In this document: in pieces, positions 1 to 8,360 of the stretch
Layout: every line of letters begins with the position of its first letter
Numbering within the stretch: the first letter of the stretch is position 1
Assembly (NCBI GenBank): GCA_025210475.1
Contig: JAOARW010000064.1
Span: 53,645 to 117,644, forward strand
Reading direction: 5' to 3'
Length of the DNA: 64,000 bases
Source: Carboxylicivirga sp.
GTDB taxonomy: Bacteria > Bacteroidota > Bacteroidia > Bacteroidales > Marinilabiliaceae
Position numbers and translations under genes: made by a program
The notes under the pieces: generated by a model
Told to the model about the DNA's origin: nothing
Seen by the model: the letters and a program-made list of their open reading frames with translations, nothing else
Database searches by the model: none

Positions 1-1
1 A

Positions 2-670
2 AACCCATTAATATTTGCTAGTCAATTCATAGATTATGGTTTTAAATACAAAGATTACCAACCAATAGGGCAAGAAGAACCTAAAGATAATTGGAAAGAA
101 GCCCAGGAATTTTTTGGCAGATTCCCAATCGCATGTAAAGATGCCAATGATTACTATAGGAATCTAAATAAGCTAAAAAGTAATCTTTCCATAAAGAAAA
201 CTTACGAAGTTGATGATAAGGTAGCAAAGAACATAAAAGTGATTGCCGATAGGATACGTTCGTTTACTGATGCAGGTTGTAACATTGAAGATGCATTCCG
301 TGATGTAGTTGGTTTCAAAGAACATGCTACCACTTATATGCAGGAACTTAATAGATTAAAGTTTCATGGTGCTAGACTTAAAGGCTGCTTCAGCAAATAC
401 CCATTGTTTATTGAACTGGATAAATTGATTGAATTTGGGGGTGAATATGTAAGGGTTGATAAAATAGAAAGAATAGTAAAGGATGCTGAATTCTTCAGTC
501 AGGCAAAGGCAGATAAAGATTTAGGTGCGGAATTAAGGAAGTATTACAATGTCCTAAAAAAACGTGATGCAAAGAATGGGAATAAAATGAAGTATAAGAT
601 ATTAGGATATGTTCAACCAAAGGGATTGCCAAAAGTAGATTTGGTTAAATACCATAAAAAAGCTTCTTAG
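2..670 (+). CDS. Hypothetical protein, 5'-truncated by the window edge
   Basis: The reading frame is open from base 2 and ends with TAG at 668-670, giving 222 visible codons before the stop; the true start lies upstream of the window. An internal GTG at 239 would give a shorter protein, but uninterrupted coding sequence before it argues against that start. The visible part is charged, soluble and lysine-rich, with many short predicted helices and no signal peptide or membrane segment. I do not recognise the family. It is the only plus-strand gene in the mobile element and converges on the minus-strand block. A clear terminator follows at 785-813. Confidence 0.6.
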   Translation, partial: NPLIFASQFIDYGFKYKDYQPIGQEEPKDNWKEAQEFFGRFPIACKDANDYYRNLNKLKSNLSIKKTYEVDDKVAKNIKVIADRIRSFTDAGCNIEDAFRDVVGFKEHATTYMQELNRLKFHGARLKGCFSKYPLFIELDKLIEFGGEYVRVDKIERIVKDAEFFSQAKADKDLGAELRKYYNVLKKRDAKNGNKMKYKILGYVQPKGLPKVDLVKYHKKAS

Positions 671-687
671 ATAAATAATAAAACAGG

Positions 688-740
688 AAACATACCCGAC
701 AAGTCCAGTTTGCATTTAATTCTTAGGGTGTGTATGTTTT
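688..740 (+). terminator. Possible weak hairpin terminator
   Basis: AAACATAC at 688-695 pairs with GTATGTTT at 732-739 across a long loop that adds a CCC/GGG contact. It sits 18 bp after the stop codon of the first gene. The long loop makes it much weaker than the hairpin at 785-813. Confidence 0.3.
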
Positions 741-784
741 AAACGTATCACGTGTCTACTTACTTGATTAAATTAGTTTTTAGG

Positions 785-813
785 AAGCCATTCGTTATTC
801 GGGTGGCTTTTTT
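785..813 (+). terminator. Rho-independent terminator
   Basis: A 10-bp stem (AAGCCATTCG at 785-794 with CGGGTGGCTT at 800-809, including two G-U pairs) and a 5-nt loop are followed by a run of T. It ends transcription of the gene stopping at 670 before the convergent minus-strand block. Confidence 0.8.
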
Positions 814-942
814 AATGGATTGTCACTGACCTGAATTCATTTATCTAGCTAGTGGTCGGTGGACAATTTTAATCAAGCCTAATTATGAATTTACAATGGC
901 TGTAATTGAGTCAGCCAAGCTGTATTAGTGTTAGTTTAATAC

Positions 943-1374
943 TTATTCTTCCAAAGATTTTATAGCCTTATTTAATTCAATGGCTTCTTCATACTTTCGG
1001 GCTTTGATTAAATCATCGTACTCTAATTTCATTTCTTGAATCGTCAATCCGTTTTCCATTACATTTTCTAGGCTATTTGCCTTTTTTAGCCCTTTAACCC
1101 CAACAGAATTATGCAATACTGAAATAACTAGACTGTCATTAGTGTCTTCACTATCATTTGTATATTCTATTAACAAAGCATCGAACCTATAGTAGGGTAT
1201 GTCTTCGGAAATCATAAATTTAACTACACTTCTTAACTCTTCAGATATTTCATCCTTATTCGGAATTTTTGATGTGTCATCTTGAAAATTCCAAGTAATT
1301 TTTTGGGTATTGTAGATTTCTAAAATGTAATCCCAATCCATGTGGTTTATTAATAAATCTATCTTTTCATCCAT
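943..1374 (-). CDS. Hypothetical protein of the mobile element (143 aa)
   Basis: An acidic soluble protein with no signal peptide or membrane segment; the C-terminal third is a charged helix (YDDLIKARKYEEAIELNKAI), which resembles the short UvrB/UvrC-type helical motif seen in many proteins. I do not recognise the rest. The ATG at 1374 is preceded by an AT-rich leader (TTTAAATATTAAAACA) nearly identical to the leader before the gene starting at 2551, which supports this start and suggests both are translated or regulated alike. It is last in the minus-strand block and converges on the gene ending at 670. Confidence 0.55.
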   Translation of the reverse strand: MDEKIDLLINHMDWDYILEIYNTQKITWNFQDDTSKIPNKDEISEELRSVVKFMISEDIPYYRFDALLIEYTNDSEDTNDSLVISVLHNSVGVKGLKKANSLENVMENGLTIQEMKLEYDDLIKARKYEEAIELNKAIKSLEE

Positions 1375-1461
1375 TGTTTTAATATTTAAATTATTCTGAT
1401 AGTTAATCGGCTTGGCTGTTAATTAATTGCACGTACGTCAGCCAAGGTAGATTACTAGTTT

Positions 1462-2124
1462 TTAAAGTTGCATACCATTAGCAGTGGCAATGTCGATTGC
1501 AATTCGATTAATAACTTCAATATCCTCATATTGTCCTAATATCCAACTTGTCTTACCATGCCAATTTACTTTCTTTTCAAGGTGAATTTTGTCTGTGGTA
1601 TTAGGGTTATTGGCTAATATTTCATAGTACTTTGCCCAAGCTTCCTGAAAAGTAACGAAGTGAATGCATTCCTGTTTTAAAGTAGACATATTGGTCGATG
1701 AAACCCTAAAGTTATATTTGGCTAAAGATTCACCTTTGTAGTTATTATCAGCCATATATTTATAGTCCATAAATTCAATTGTCCCATCATCATCTTCATC
1801 TTTACCTTCGTCTGCATACAATTGTAGAAATTCAAGTTCTATGGAATTGAAGCATACCCATGTTATATAATTAAGCCATTCAGTTCTGAATTCAAAGTTT
1901 ACGAACCAATTACTATCTTTGTTTTTGTGGAATAATTCTTTTGCTTTTTTGTAAGCTAGTCCAAAGTCTTTGTAGTACGATAATTCTTGTTCATTTGTAA
2001 TCCTATTTGTATTAGAAACTCTGTACATAGCTTCTTTGGGAAAACTTACCTGACCATTTTCGTTTAGAAATTTGTTGTTAAATAGGTCATCTCTACTTTG
2101 ATTTTTTAATACTTCTTGTGTCAT
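1462..2124 (-). CDS. Hypothetical protein of the mobile element (220 aa)
   Basis: A soluble protein with aromatic-rich N-terminal half (several W and Y residues in residues 40-90), an acidic stretch (EGKDEDDDGTIEF) near the middle and no membrane segment or signal. I do not recognise a family. The ATG at 2124 is the first in frame. It lies in the same orientation as the neighbouring element genes with gaps of 58 and 87 bp, so the block may be one transcript with separate translation starts. Function unknown. Confidence 0.55.
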   Translation of the reverse strand: MTQEVLKNQSRDDLFNNKFLNENGQVSFPKEAMYRVSNTNRITNEQELSYYKDFGLAYKKAKELFHKNKDSNWFVNFEFRTEWLNYITWVCFNSIELEFLQLYADEGKDEDDDGTIEFMDYKYMADNNYKGESLAKYNFRVSSTNMSTLKQECIHFVTFQEAWAKYYEILANNPNTTDKIHLEKKVNWHGKTSWILGQYEDIEVINRIAIDIATANGMQL

Positions 2125-2182
2125 AGTAATACGTTTTAGTGATATATTTTACATTTATTTTAAAGTGTATCGAACATGCAAT

Positions 2183-2551
2183 CTATTGGTTAGCCTTACG
2201 TCTGCACAGTGTTTTATATGAATCTATAATGCCTTGTAGTTGAAGGTTCGTCCAATCTTTAAGAAGCTTGTCATCACGAACTTCCAAATCAATTAGTATT
2301 TTACCATCGTGAATACCTTGGAAAGCCATATACTTTAAAACTGCATCTTCATAGGACTCACAATTGATAATAAATTCATTGTCGTCTAGCAGGTTTTTTA
2401 CAGCAAGTCTGTAAAAAGGATTTTCAAATATTGCCATATTGCCATTTATTAGAAATTGGATTAATAACTGCCTGCTAAGTTTTTCTACTTCTTCTGCTAT
2501 TTGTTTACTCATCTTCTGTGATTTTTTAGTTTTTGATACTTTGTTACTCAT
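2183..2551 (-). CDS. Hypothetical protein of the mobile element (122 aa)
   Basis: A lysine-rich N terminus (SNKVSKTKKSQKMSKQIAEE) is followed by an alpha-helical body; no signal or membrane segment. Two ATGs are possible: 2578 (131 aa) and 2551 (122 aa). I chose 2551 because the 22 bases up to and including it (ending TTTAAAAATTAAGACA-ATG) match the leader before the gene at 1374 with about three differences, and because the upstream ATG overlaps the end of a 36-codon reading frame. The basic tail could bind nucleic acid, but that is inference. Confidence 0.5.
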   Translation of the reverse strand: MSNKVSKTKKSQKMSKQIAEEVEKLSRQLLIQFLINGNMAIFENPFYRLAVKNLLDDNEFIINCESYEDAVLKYMAFQGIHDGKILIDLEVRDDKLLKDWTNLQLQGIIDSYKTLCRRKANQ

Positions 2552-2570
2552 TGTCTTAATTTTTAAATTG

Positions 2571-2681
2571 TTATACATGTAATTCGTTTGCTTTTTTTAT
2601 AGTTTTCAGTTCATCATCCTGCAACTTGAAGTCATCAGCCGTAAAGCCATTGTCATGGTAGAAATCTTTGTGCTTTGTCAT
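2571..2681 (-). CDS. Possible small protein (36 aa)
   Basis: A short frame from ATG at 2681 to TAA at 2571 encodes 36 charged residues, including GFTADDFKLQDDELKTIKK, a composition typical of a folded helical peptide rather than random sequence. It fills the otherwise empty gap between the HTH gene and the 122-aa gene, in the same orientation, and ends 8 bp inside the longer alternative start of the latter. I see no ribosome-binding site. It could be a real small gene or a chance frame. Confidence 0.35.
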   Translation of the reverse strand: MTKHKDFYHDNGFTADDFKLQDDELKTIKKANELHV

Positions 2682-2704
2682 CAATGCAAGATGGAATTAG
2701 CCTG

Positions 2705-3010
2705 TTAACAAGCTTGGGAAGATGGGGTGTTACCGTTCAATTGAATTATTGAACCTTCAATTTCTGAACGTTTGTAATAAACACGGTTTCCGATACCATG
2801 CTTAATTAAATAACCTTTTTTTGTCCATCTGTGAATGGTGCTAAGGTCTATTTTTAGAAAAGCCATTACTTCCTGACGTGTCATTAATTCATCAGGTTGT
2901 TTTGGTTGGAAATCGCTTTTAAGGATTTCTAATTGCTTTGTAACGCCATTTACTATGGCTTCTTGTAGTTGTTCAGGTGTTACCTGTAGGAATTGTACTG
3001 CTTTCATCAT
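2705..3010 (-). CDS. Helix-turn-helix protein, excisionase-like
   Basis: The C-terminal half (about residues 40-90) is a MerR/HTH_17-type DNA-binding domain of the excisionase class: LMTRQEVMAFLKIDLSTIHR starts the recognition helix region and YLIKHGIGNRVYYKRSEIE supplies the wing. The N-terminal 35 residues look like a helical dimerisation segment. Such proteins accompany tyrosine integrases in Bacteroidota elements and act as recombination directionality factors or element repressors. The codon at 3013 is TTG, so I use the ATG at 3010; 3007 is equally possible. Placement two genes from the integrase fits the excisionase role, which remains an inference. Confidence 0.75.
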   Translation of the reverse strand: MMKAVQFLQVTPEQLQEAIVNGVTKQLEILKSDFQPKQPDELMTRQEVMAFLKIDLSTIHRWTKKGYLIKHGIGNRVYYKRSEIEGSIIQLNGNTPSSQAC

Positions 3011-3146
3011 CAATAAAATTTTAATTGTTTGTAAAAATTTGATGATGTAAAAGTAATTTTCAAGGGCGTGGGATGTCGGGTCAGTTTTCCGTCATTTTTC
3101 CGTCACTTCTTTGTAATGCATTGTTATGCAGTGATTAGCAATGATT

Positions 3147-4265
3147 CTATTTTGATGTGTTTGGCAGGTCAATTTTAGAAACAATGTTAATATTTAATTC
3201 GCTATTACATTTTAAAATTGCGTTTTTATAGCGTTTATGATGCATTGGCGTGTTTATTTTAGGGAAATTTTTGAAACTGTTTTCATCAAACACTTCACCA
3301 ACATAGTCATTGTCATAAATCCATTCAAGAAATGTTAAGTCAGTAACTATAGGATGTAAAAAACCATCCTTTTTCATAGCGTTGAATATAAAGTCATAAT
3401 TCCCGACCCCTTTTTTATTTAATTGGTCGTCATATAATTCAAAAACACGAAACGAAGGATAGTCTGTGAATATATCTTCATGGTCAAAATCGGGAAAGTT
3501 TTTAGGTTCTGCCAACTTCGCTTTTTTTGCTTTTTCCGCTTCTTTAAAGATTGCTAACCTTTCATCTAAGAAATCTAGCTTTCTTTTCTTACTTATGCTT
3601 AATTCTGTTTGAATATGTTCAGGTAGATAATTTTGTAATTGTAGTGCTTTGCCATTTTTGTGTTTCAATTCAAAATTATTTCTACCAATACACTCTTCTT
3701 CCATTTGTATAAAATCCGCTTCAGTTGCACTTTGATGTATTCTAATAAAATCAGCTAAGCGTTGATTAAATGTATTCTTATAAGTGTCAATGGCACAGAA
3801 TTCCCAATAATGATTCTTTTGTGCTGATATAATAAGTTTAGCGTTAAAATATAAAACGAAATCTAATTGAATTTGATTGACAATTGATGTTTCGTCATTG
3901 TCATATAATACGGTTATTTTTGATGGTTCAATCAACTTTTCCAACTTTTCGTTTAAGATGCGGTCGATTATTTCTAAGTCATGTAATTGTAGGTTGATTA
4001 TTTCTTTAGTACTATCCTTAATTTCATCATATGTATAGTCCATATGACTAATAATAGATTCTTCATTCTCCTTCTGCATCATTAGTTTTTGGGTGAATTC
4101 CATCTTCCGTTTTTCTTCTTCCGTGTATTCTAACCCTTCGACCATAAATTTACTAATGTCAGTAGTTGGTTCAGATTCTTCATTAGAATGAACAGTTTCA
4201 TCATCAAAGGCATCAATAGCATCAATTAATTCTTTCGCAGTGTAGATTCTTTTTTTATCTGACAT
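3147..4265 (-). CDS. Hypothetical integrase-associated protein (372 aa)
   Basis: A charged soluble protein without signal or membrane segments. The N-terminal 80 residues are very acidic and probably disordered, and a lysine/alanine-rich helix (EAEKAKKAKLAEP) sits around residue 245-257. The C-terminal 100 residues are more ordered and contain aromatic-rich segments. Proteins of this general make-up often sit next to Bacteroidota integrases, but I cannot name a family or function. It ends 134 bp before the HTH start and begins 35 bp after the integrase stop, so it is likely co-transcribed with the integrase. Confidence 0.55.
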   Translation of the reverse strand: MSDKKRIYTAKELIDAIDAFDDETVHSNEESEPTTDISKFMVEGLEYTEEEKRKMEFTQKLMMQKENEESIISHMDYTYDEIKDSTKEIINLQLHDLEIIDRILNEKLEKLIEPSKITVLYDNDETSIVNQIQLDFVLYFNAKLIISAQKNHYWEFCAIDTYKNTFNQRLADFIRIHQSATEADFIQMEEECIGRNNFELKHKNGKALQLQNYLPEHIQTELSISKKRKLDFLDERLAIFKEAEKAKKAKLAEPKNFPDFDHEDIFTDYPSFRVFELYDDQLNKKGVGNYDFIFNAMKKDGFLHPIVTDLTFLEWIYDNDYVGEVFDENSFKNFPKINTPMHHKRYKNAILKCNSELNINIVSKIDLPNTSK

Positions 4266-4300
4266 ATTTCAATGAATTTTACGATGCTAAATGTAAAGAT

Positions 4301-5641
4301 TTATTCTGCTTTCTTAATAATATTCATGACCGTTTCTTTTTTATTCGCACTTGCCAGTCTCGCCCATTGTTCTGCTAATTGCACGGCTTGGTCTATTGCG
4401 CTTTTACCTATGTATATTAAAAACTTGTTTTCCGTGGTGTGACCTGTTGCGCTCATTAATAGTGGTGTTGGAATGTCACCATAATAATTGGTTGCAAACG
4501 AACGTCTACAAACGTGTGATGTTATTAATTCGTACTTGGGGTAGATTTTAACCTCCTTGCGTTTAGTCTTTTTATTTAGTTTTGCACCCTTTGTCGGTTT
4601 GTTAATTCCTGCAATTTCACAAAGTTCCTTGATATAAGTATTGAACTTTTGGTCACTAATTTCACGGGGAAATTGCCCATCTCTTTTATTTAGAATTTCC
4701 TTTACTTCTTCTTGTAAAGGTAATACTACTCTGTTACCAGTTTTTTGTTGTGTAAGCTCAAGCATCAAAAGACCTCCTTTAGATACTATATTATTAGCTG
4801 TTAAACCCAAAAGGTCGCTAACACGCTGTCCTATGAAACAACCAATCAAAAGCCAATCACGTGCATTGTCCAAAGCATCTCTTTTAAACTTTGTGTTCTT
4901 GATTTGTTCCAATTCATCCAGTGTCAAAATAACCTTGTATGTGTCAGCTTTTACAGCTGTTATGTAGTCTAGTTGATTAGAAACTTTTAAACCCTCTTTT
5001 CGGGCATGTTTACCTAATGTTTTTAGGTCTTTTACTAATGTTCCAATATAATTATCAGAATACCCGTTTTTTCGCAAGTATTTGTCGAATTGTGTCACTA
5101 ATTCAGGTGTGATATTCACCACGTTAAATCGTGTTCTTTTGGCTTTTTGAAAATCCGCAAAACGATTCTTTAGATTGGTGAATTTTTGAATCGTGTTTTT
5201 ACTAAGACCTCTTTTGCCGTTCTTTTGGATATGGTTGGGTAAATATTCGATATAATTTTCAAGGAAGGTTATTAGGTCACTTTTATCTTCTTGTTCGGAT
5301 GAATTTCGATTTTGTATTTCCCTGATTTGGGTCTCTAACCAATTACCATCTATTTTGATACCTTTTTCTGTTGCCTCATTGTAGCGTATATTTATTTTTG
5401 TAGATAGTGAATCTAATTGTTCTTTTAATTTCTTGCCTATAGCATCCGTTTGTTTGGGCTCACCAAATTCTGTTGGTTTTCCTTTGTTTACGCCTTTGGT
5501 TGCTTTTGTAAATTTCCATAGGCTTTTGTCAATCGAATAACCCGTTTTACGTTTTATATTAACAGTGCGCCCTGCTAATAATCTTAAATAGATTTCTTTT
5601 TTGCTAGTATTTCCCCTCGCAATAAATTTTATCTGTGCCAT
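4301..5641 (-). CDS. Tyrosine site-specific integrase
   Basis: A 446-residue phage-type tyrosine recombinase that would integrate and excise the element. An N-terminal arm-binding region (residues 1-40, MAQIKFIARG...) and SAM-like core-binding domain (about 120-225) precede the catalytic domain. Catalytic residues are visible as R273 (GQRVSDLL), K300, H376 and R379 (HVCRRSF), H401 (TGHTT) and nucleophile Y410 (FLIYIGKS), so the enzyme looks intact. An extension to a TTG at 5707 is open, but the ATG at 5641 matches the usual start of this family. It marks the right edge of the element and reads inward. Confidence 0.9.
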   Translation of the reverse strand: MAQIKFIARGNTSKKEIYLRLLAGRTVNIKRKTGYSIDKSLWKFTKATKGVNKGKPTEFGEPKQTDAIGKKLKEQLDSLSTKINIRYNEATEKGIKIDGNWLETQIREIQNRNSSEQEDKSDLITFLENYIEYLPNHIQKNGKRGLSKNTIQKFTNLKNRFADFQKAKRTRFNVVNITPELVTQFDKYLRKNGYSDNYIGTLVKDLKTLGKHARKEGLKVSNQLDYITAVKADTYKVILTLDELEQIKNTKFKRDALDNARDWLLIGCFIGQRVSDLLGLTANNIVSKGGLLMLELTQQKTGNRVVLPLQEEVKEILNKRDGQFPREISDQKFNTYIKELCEIAGINKPTKGAKLNKKTKRKEVKIYPKYELITSHVCRRSFATNYYGDIPTPLLMSATGHTTENKFLIYIGKSAIDQAVQLAEQWARLASANKKETVMNIIKKAE

Positions 5642-6022
5642 GATTTCAAACCTTGATTCAATACAAATATAATATGCTTGGACAACATTTGGACAACCAA
5701 ACTGCAATTATATGCAACTATATTCAATTTATTGCATTTTCACAATTAAGCATGAAAGCACTATAAATGCTGCATTTACTGGTGGTGTTATGGTTTTATG
5801 TGGATTATGAAGTTGGGTTTAATTGCATGGGTGTTACCTCGCCTCTCGGTACTAATAGTAAGAAGCGATTCAGTTTAATTGGGTCGCTTTTTTATTTGTA
5901 TCAATTTTGCACCGTTTTTAAGAATTAAAAATGGATTGCATCCAAAGTTTCGATACAATTGAAACCAAACTTTCAATTTCTCGTTATTCTTGTAGCTTTT
6001 AAAATTATAAAGATCGGGGAGG
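5642..6022. other. Intergenic region between integrase and host genes; probable attachment region
   Basis: 381 bp without a gene. It should contain the right attachment site, since the integrase reads away from it and ordinary host genes follow. A terminator at 5863-5895 appears to serve something on the plus strand to its left, yet no gene lies there, as would happen if the element had inserted at the 3' end of a host gene or RNA. I could not fold the bases at 5820-5860 into a convincing tRNA or tmRNA end. A ribosome-binding-like GGGGAGG abuts the next start codon. Confidence 0.4.
5863..5895 (+). terminator. Rho-independent terminator with no visible upstream gene
   Basis: AAGCGATT at 5863-5870 pairs with GGTCGCTT at 5882-5889 (two G-U pairs), followed by a T run. 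No plus-strand gene precedes it, so it may belong to a host transcript interrupted by the mobile element. Confidence 0.65.
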
Positions 6023-7615
6023 TTGGGATTCAATAGTACTTATAAATCTGTTATAGCATCGTTTGACACAGTCAAAAGTCAAGTGCTTGATTTTTCGTTT
6101 AAGGTATTAGCTGTTTTAATTGGGCCATTGTATGCCTATGGTTTGTATGTGGAATGGCCAGGTGTATCCTTTAATTTTGTTATCAATGCTGTTATCCAGG
6201 TCTATTTATTGGTTTTTACAGTGTTTAACCTTAAGTTAGGCTTGCGGATCAAAAAACACATTCTACTGTTCATTTTATTTTATGGAAATACTTATACCCT
6301 GTATAATCTGGGTTTCTTTGGGGGTGGACGCCATTTTATGATACTTCTGTTTTGTGTGGCCTTTTTCTATTATAACAGAAGGTTTGCCTATATTATAATT
6401 GTTAGTAATGTTGCTTATTATTTTGTGTATATGTATTTATATACCGAAGGCATCGTGACTTATTACGCACCGGCAGAGGATCTTGTCAATAATAAAATTA
6501 TTTGGATAGCAGACTTTAATTTAACCTTGGTGACTGCCATTATTAGTGCTTATGCAATAATTAAAACCTTCAAGGCTTATCACCAGAAAGAAATAGAAAG
6601 AGCCGAAGATCATAAGAGGCTGAATTACACTCTCGATAATTTACCAATTCCTGTTGCTGCCTTAACTGTTGAGGAAAAGATTCCCTATTTTAATGATAAA
6701 TTTCAAGAGTTTTTTGGCTATACAATTGACGAAATGCCAAGTTTTGGTCATTGGCTCGAAAAAGTTTACCCCGAAACTTCAACGCGAGTAAAAGTTGGTA
6801 ATTATGCACGGGAAAATATGAGCCGGGCCTTTAAGGATCAAAAGCAATTACCGCTTGAGTATCTGGATTTCAGGACAAAAAAAGGCGAATTGAAAAGTGC
6901 AGAAGTTCATCATACTTTCTTTGGAGATACGGCTATATGTGCTTTTATAGATTTAACCGAGAGACGGAAAAAGAAAAGGTTGATTGTTGAAACCATGATG
7001 CAGGCTGAAGAAAGGGAGAATATGCGCATTGCACAGGAGCTTCATGATGGCGTCGGTCCATTGCTAACCACAGCCAAAATATATGCTCATACCCTTATGC
7101 TTAAATGTAAGGAGGAGGATAAAAGTGGAATTGGAAATAAATTAAATGGCTTACTGGATAATTCAATAAAAGAGCTGCGCAATACAATTAATAATGTTAG
7201 TCCGCAAATACTTCAACGTTACGGATTGGTTAAAGCCATCGATTCGTTTATCGGGCAAATTCAATTACTAACGAGTATCAAGTTTACGATTGAAAATCAC
7301 TCGGAAAGAATTAAAAATCCTGTAATGGAATTGGCATTATACAGGGCCTTGGTTGAGTTGGTTAATAACTCGGTAAAATATGCCAGAGCCAAGGTAGTTA
7401 ACATTTGGGTTACAAACGAAAATGGTTCATTGTTGGTTTATTATAAGGACGATGGAATAGGCTTTGATTTTGAAATTGAAAAGACAAAAGGATACGGCTT
7501 AACAAATATTACTAATCGAATAGAAACAATTGGCGGATCATTTGATTTGATGACAGGTAAAGGAGCAGGGGTGGAAGTGATTATGTCATTTGACCTAAAG
7601 TTAGATGAATCATGA
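6023..7615 (+). CDS. Membrane PAS sensor histidine kinase, NarL/HisKA_3 type
   Basis: About six hydrophobic membrane segments occupy residues 20-185, followed by a PAS-like domain (about 195-310, LDNLPIPVAALTVEEKIPYF) and a HisKA_3 dimerisation region with phospho-acceptor H341 (AQELHDGVGPLL). An HATPase domain closes the protein, with N box ELVNNSVKYA and G boxes DDGIGF and GYGLTNI. It should phosphorylate the response regulator whose ATG overlaps its TGA (ATGA). No ATG is available near the N terminus; TAA at 6008-6010 limits extension, so TTG at 6023 is the likely start, with GTG at 6083 as alternative. The signal is unknown; no target gene is obvious nearby. Confidence 0.85.
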   Translation: MGFNSTYKSVIASFDTVKSQVLDFSFKVLAVLIGPLYAYGLYVEWPGVSFNFVINAVIQVYLLVFTVFNLKLGLRIKKHILLFILFYGNTYTLYNLGFFGGGRHFMILLFCVAFFYYNRRFAYIIIVSNVAYYFVYMYLYTEGIVTYYAPAEDLVNNKIIWIADFNLTLVTAIISAYAIIKTFKAYHQKEIERAEDHKRLNYTLDNLPIPVAALTVEEKIPYFNDKFQEFFGYTIDEMPSFGHWLEKVYPETSTRVKVGNYARENMSRAFKDQKQLPLEYLDFRTKKGELKSAEVHHTFFGDTAICAFIDLTERRKKKRLIVETMMQAEERENMRIAQELHDGVGPLLTTAKIYAHTLMLKCKEEDKSGIGNKLNGLLDNSIKELRNTINNVSPQILQRYGLVKAIDSFIGQIQLLTSIKFTIENHSERIKNPVMELALYRALVELVNNSVKYARAKVVNIWVTNENGSLLVYYKDDGIGFDFEIEKTKGYGLTNITNRIETIGGSFDLMTGKGAGVEVIMSFDLKLDES

Positions 7616-8259
7616 TAAAAGTAGCGATTGTTGAAGATCATCGCATGGTGAGGGAAGGGATTAAACTTCTTTTAAATGAGCAGGAAGGCATTGAAATTGT
7701 AGCCGAATTTAGCAATGGAAAAGATTGGCTGCTGAGTCTGGCCAACCAGCATTATGATGTTTCACTTGTTGATATTGACATGCCTGATATAAGCGGTTTA
7801 ATGGCGCTGAGTGAAGGTTTGTCAATCGATAAAAACATCAAGGTAATTATGCTGACAATGCATAATGATGTGTTTTTCTTTAAAGAGGCTTTTGTAAAAG
7901 GTGCTCGTGGTTATGTTTTAAAAGATATGACGGTAACGGAGCTGTATACTGCTATCGATGAAGTTTATAAAGGTAACACCTATTTTTCTGATGATTTTTT
8001 AAAGTCGTTGGCACAAAACCTTAATCGTGAACAACATTCAGAAAAAGACTCAAAGAATTTGATTAGCCTCAATGATCAGGAGCATAAATTATTGAATTAT
8101 ATCTGCCGAGGTTATACCAATAAAGAACTGGCTGATAATTTGTTTCTAAGCGTTAAAACCATCGAGAGTCAAAAATCGAAGTTGATGCGAAAAGTCAAAA
8201 CAAAAAACAATGCTGGATTAATTGTGTGGGCCATTAAAAATAACGTGGTCGAAATTTAA
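7612..8259 (+). CDS. NarL/FixJ-family response regulator
   Basis: A 215-residue regulator with an N-terminal receiver (acidic pair E8/D9, phospho-acceptor D54 in LVDIDMPD, conserved T in MLTMH and K in YVLKDM) and a C-terminal LuxR-type HTH (about 150-212, LICRGYTNKELADNLFLSVK region). It is coupled to the upstream kinase by an ATGA overlap, so kinase and regulator are surely partners. It should bind DNA as a dimer when phosphorylated; an inverted repeat at 8300-8319, just downstream, is a possible site controlling the next gene. Confidence 0.9.
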   Translation: MIKVAIVEDHRMVREGIKLLLNEQEGIEIVAEFSNGKDWLLSLANQHYDVSLVDIDMPDISGLMALSEGLSIDKNIKVIMLTMHNDVFFFKEAFVKGARGYVLKDMTVTELYTAIDEVYKGNTYFSDDFLKSLAQNLNREQHSEKDSKNLISLNDQEHKLLNYICRGYTNKELADNLFLSVKTIESQKSKLMRKVKTKNNAGLIVWAIKNNVVEI

Positions 8260-8291
8260 AGGATAAGCAAAACTATCCGGCCGATAAAATG

Positions 8292-8349
8292 TAGGGAAAA
8301 CCCTATTCAAATTGAGGGTAATTATAGGAACACAAGCGAACTCTGTTCG
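8292..8349 (+). promoter_or_regulatory. Cluster of short inverted repeats upstream of the receiver-only gene
   Basis: Three short symmetric motifs lie in the 100-bp gap: TAGGG-aaaa-CCCTA at 8292-8305, ACCCT...AGGGT at 8300-8319 and CGAAC-tct-GTTCG at 8337-8349, the last only 11 bp before the ATG at 8361. They could be binding sites for the NarL-type regulator or mRNA hairpins affecting translation. None is long enough to be certain. Confidence 0.3.
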
Positions 8350-8360
8350 TTTAAACAGGC

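Larger units (their letters stand above)
1..5860. mobile_element. Right-hand part of an integrated mobile element
   Basis: A tyrosine integrase at the inner edge, an excisionase-like HTH protein and five or six unrecognised small genes form a block unlike the metabolic genes that follow. All but the leftmost gene lie on the minus strand, reading away from the integrase. No relaxase, primase, transposase or phage structural gene is visible, so it could be a mobilisable island, a satellite or a degenerate prophage end. The left boundary is outside the window. The right boundary should lie between the integrase start (5641) and the host two-component system (6023), but I could not identify an attachment repeat. 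Confidence 0.7.

Noticed and set aside
670..942. Small gene in the gap after the first coding region
   Set aside because: Only hairpins and short frames without convincing starts were seen.
4641..4967. Plus-strand gene opposite the integrase
   Set aside because: The frame lies fully antisense to an intact integrase with conserved catalytic residues and has no family features.
5820..5862. tRNA or tmRNA 3' end at the integrase edge
   Set aside because: No T-arm consensus and no acceptor pairing could be found; the position is suggestive but the sequence is not.
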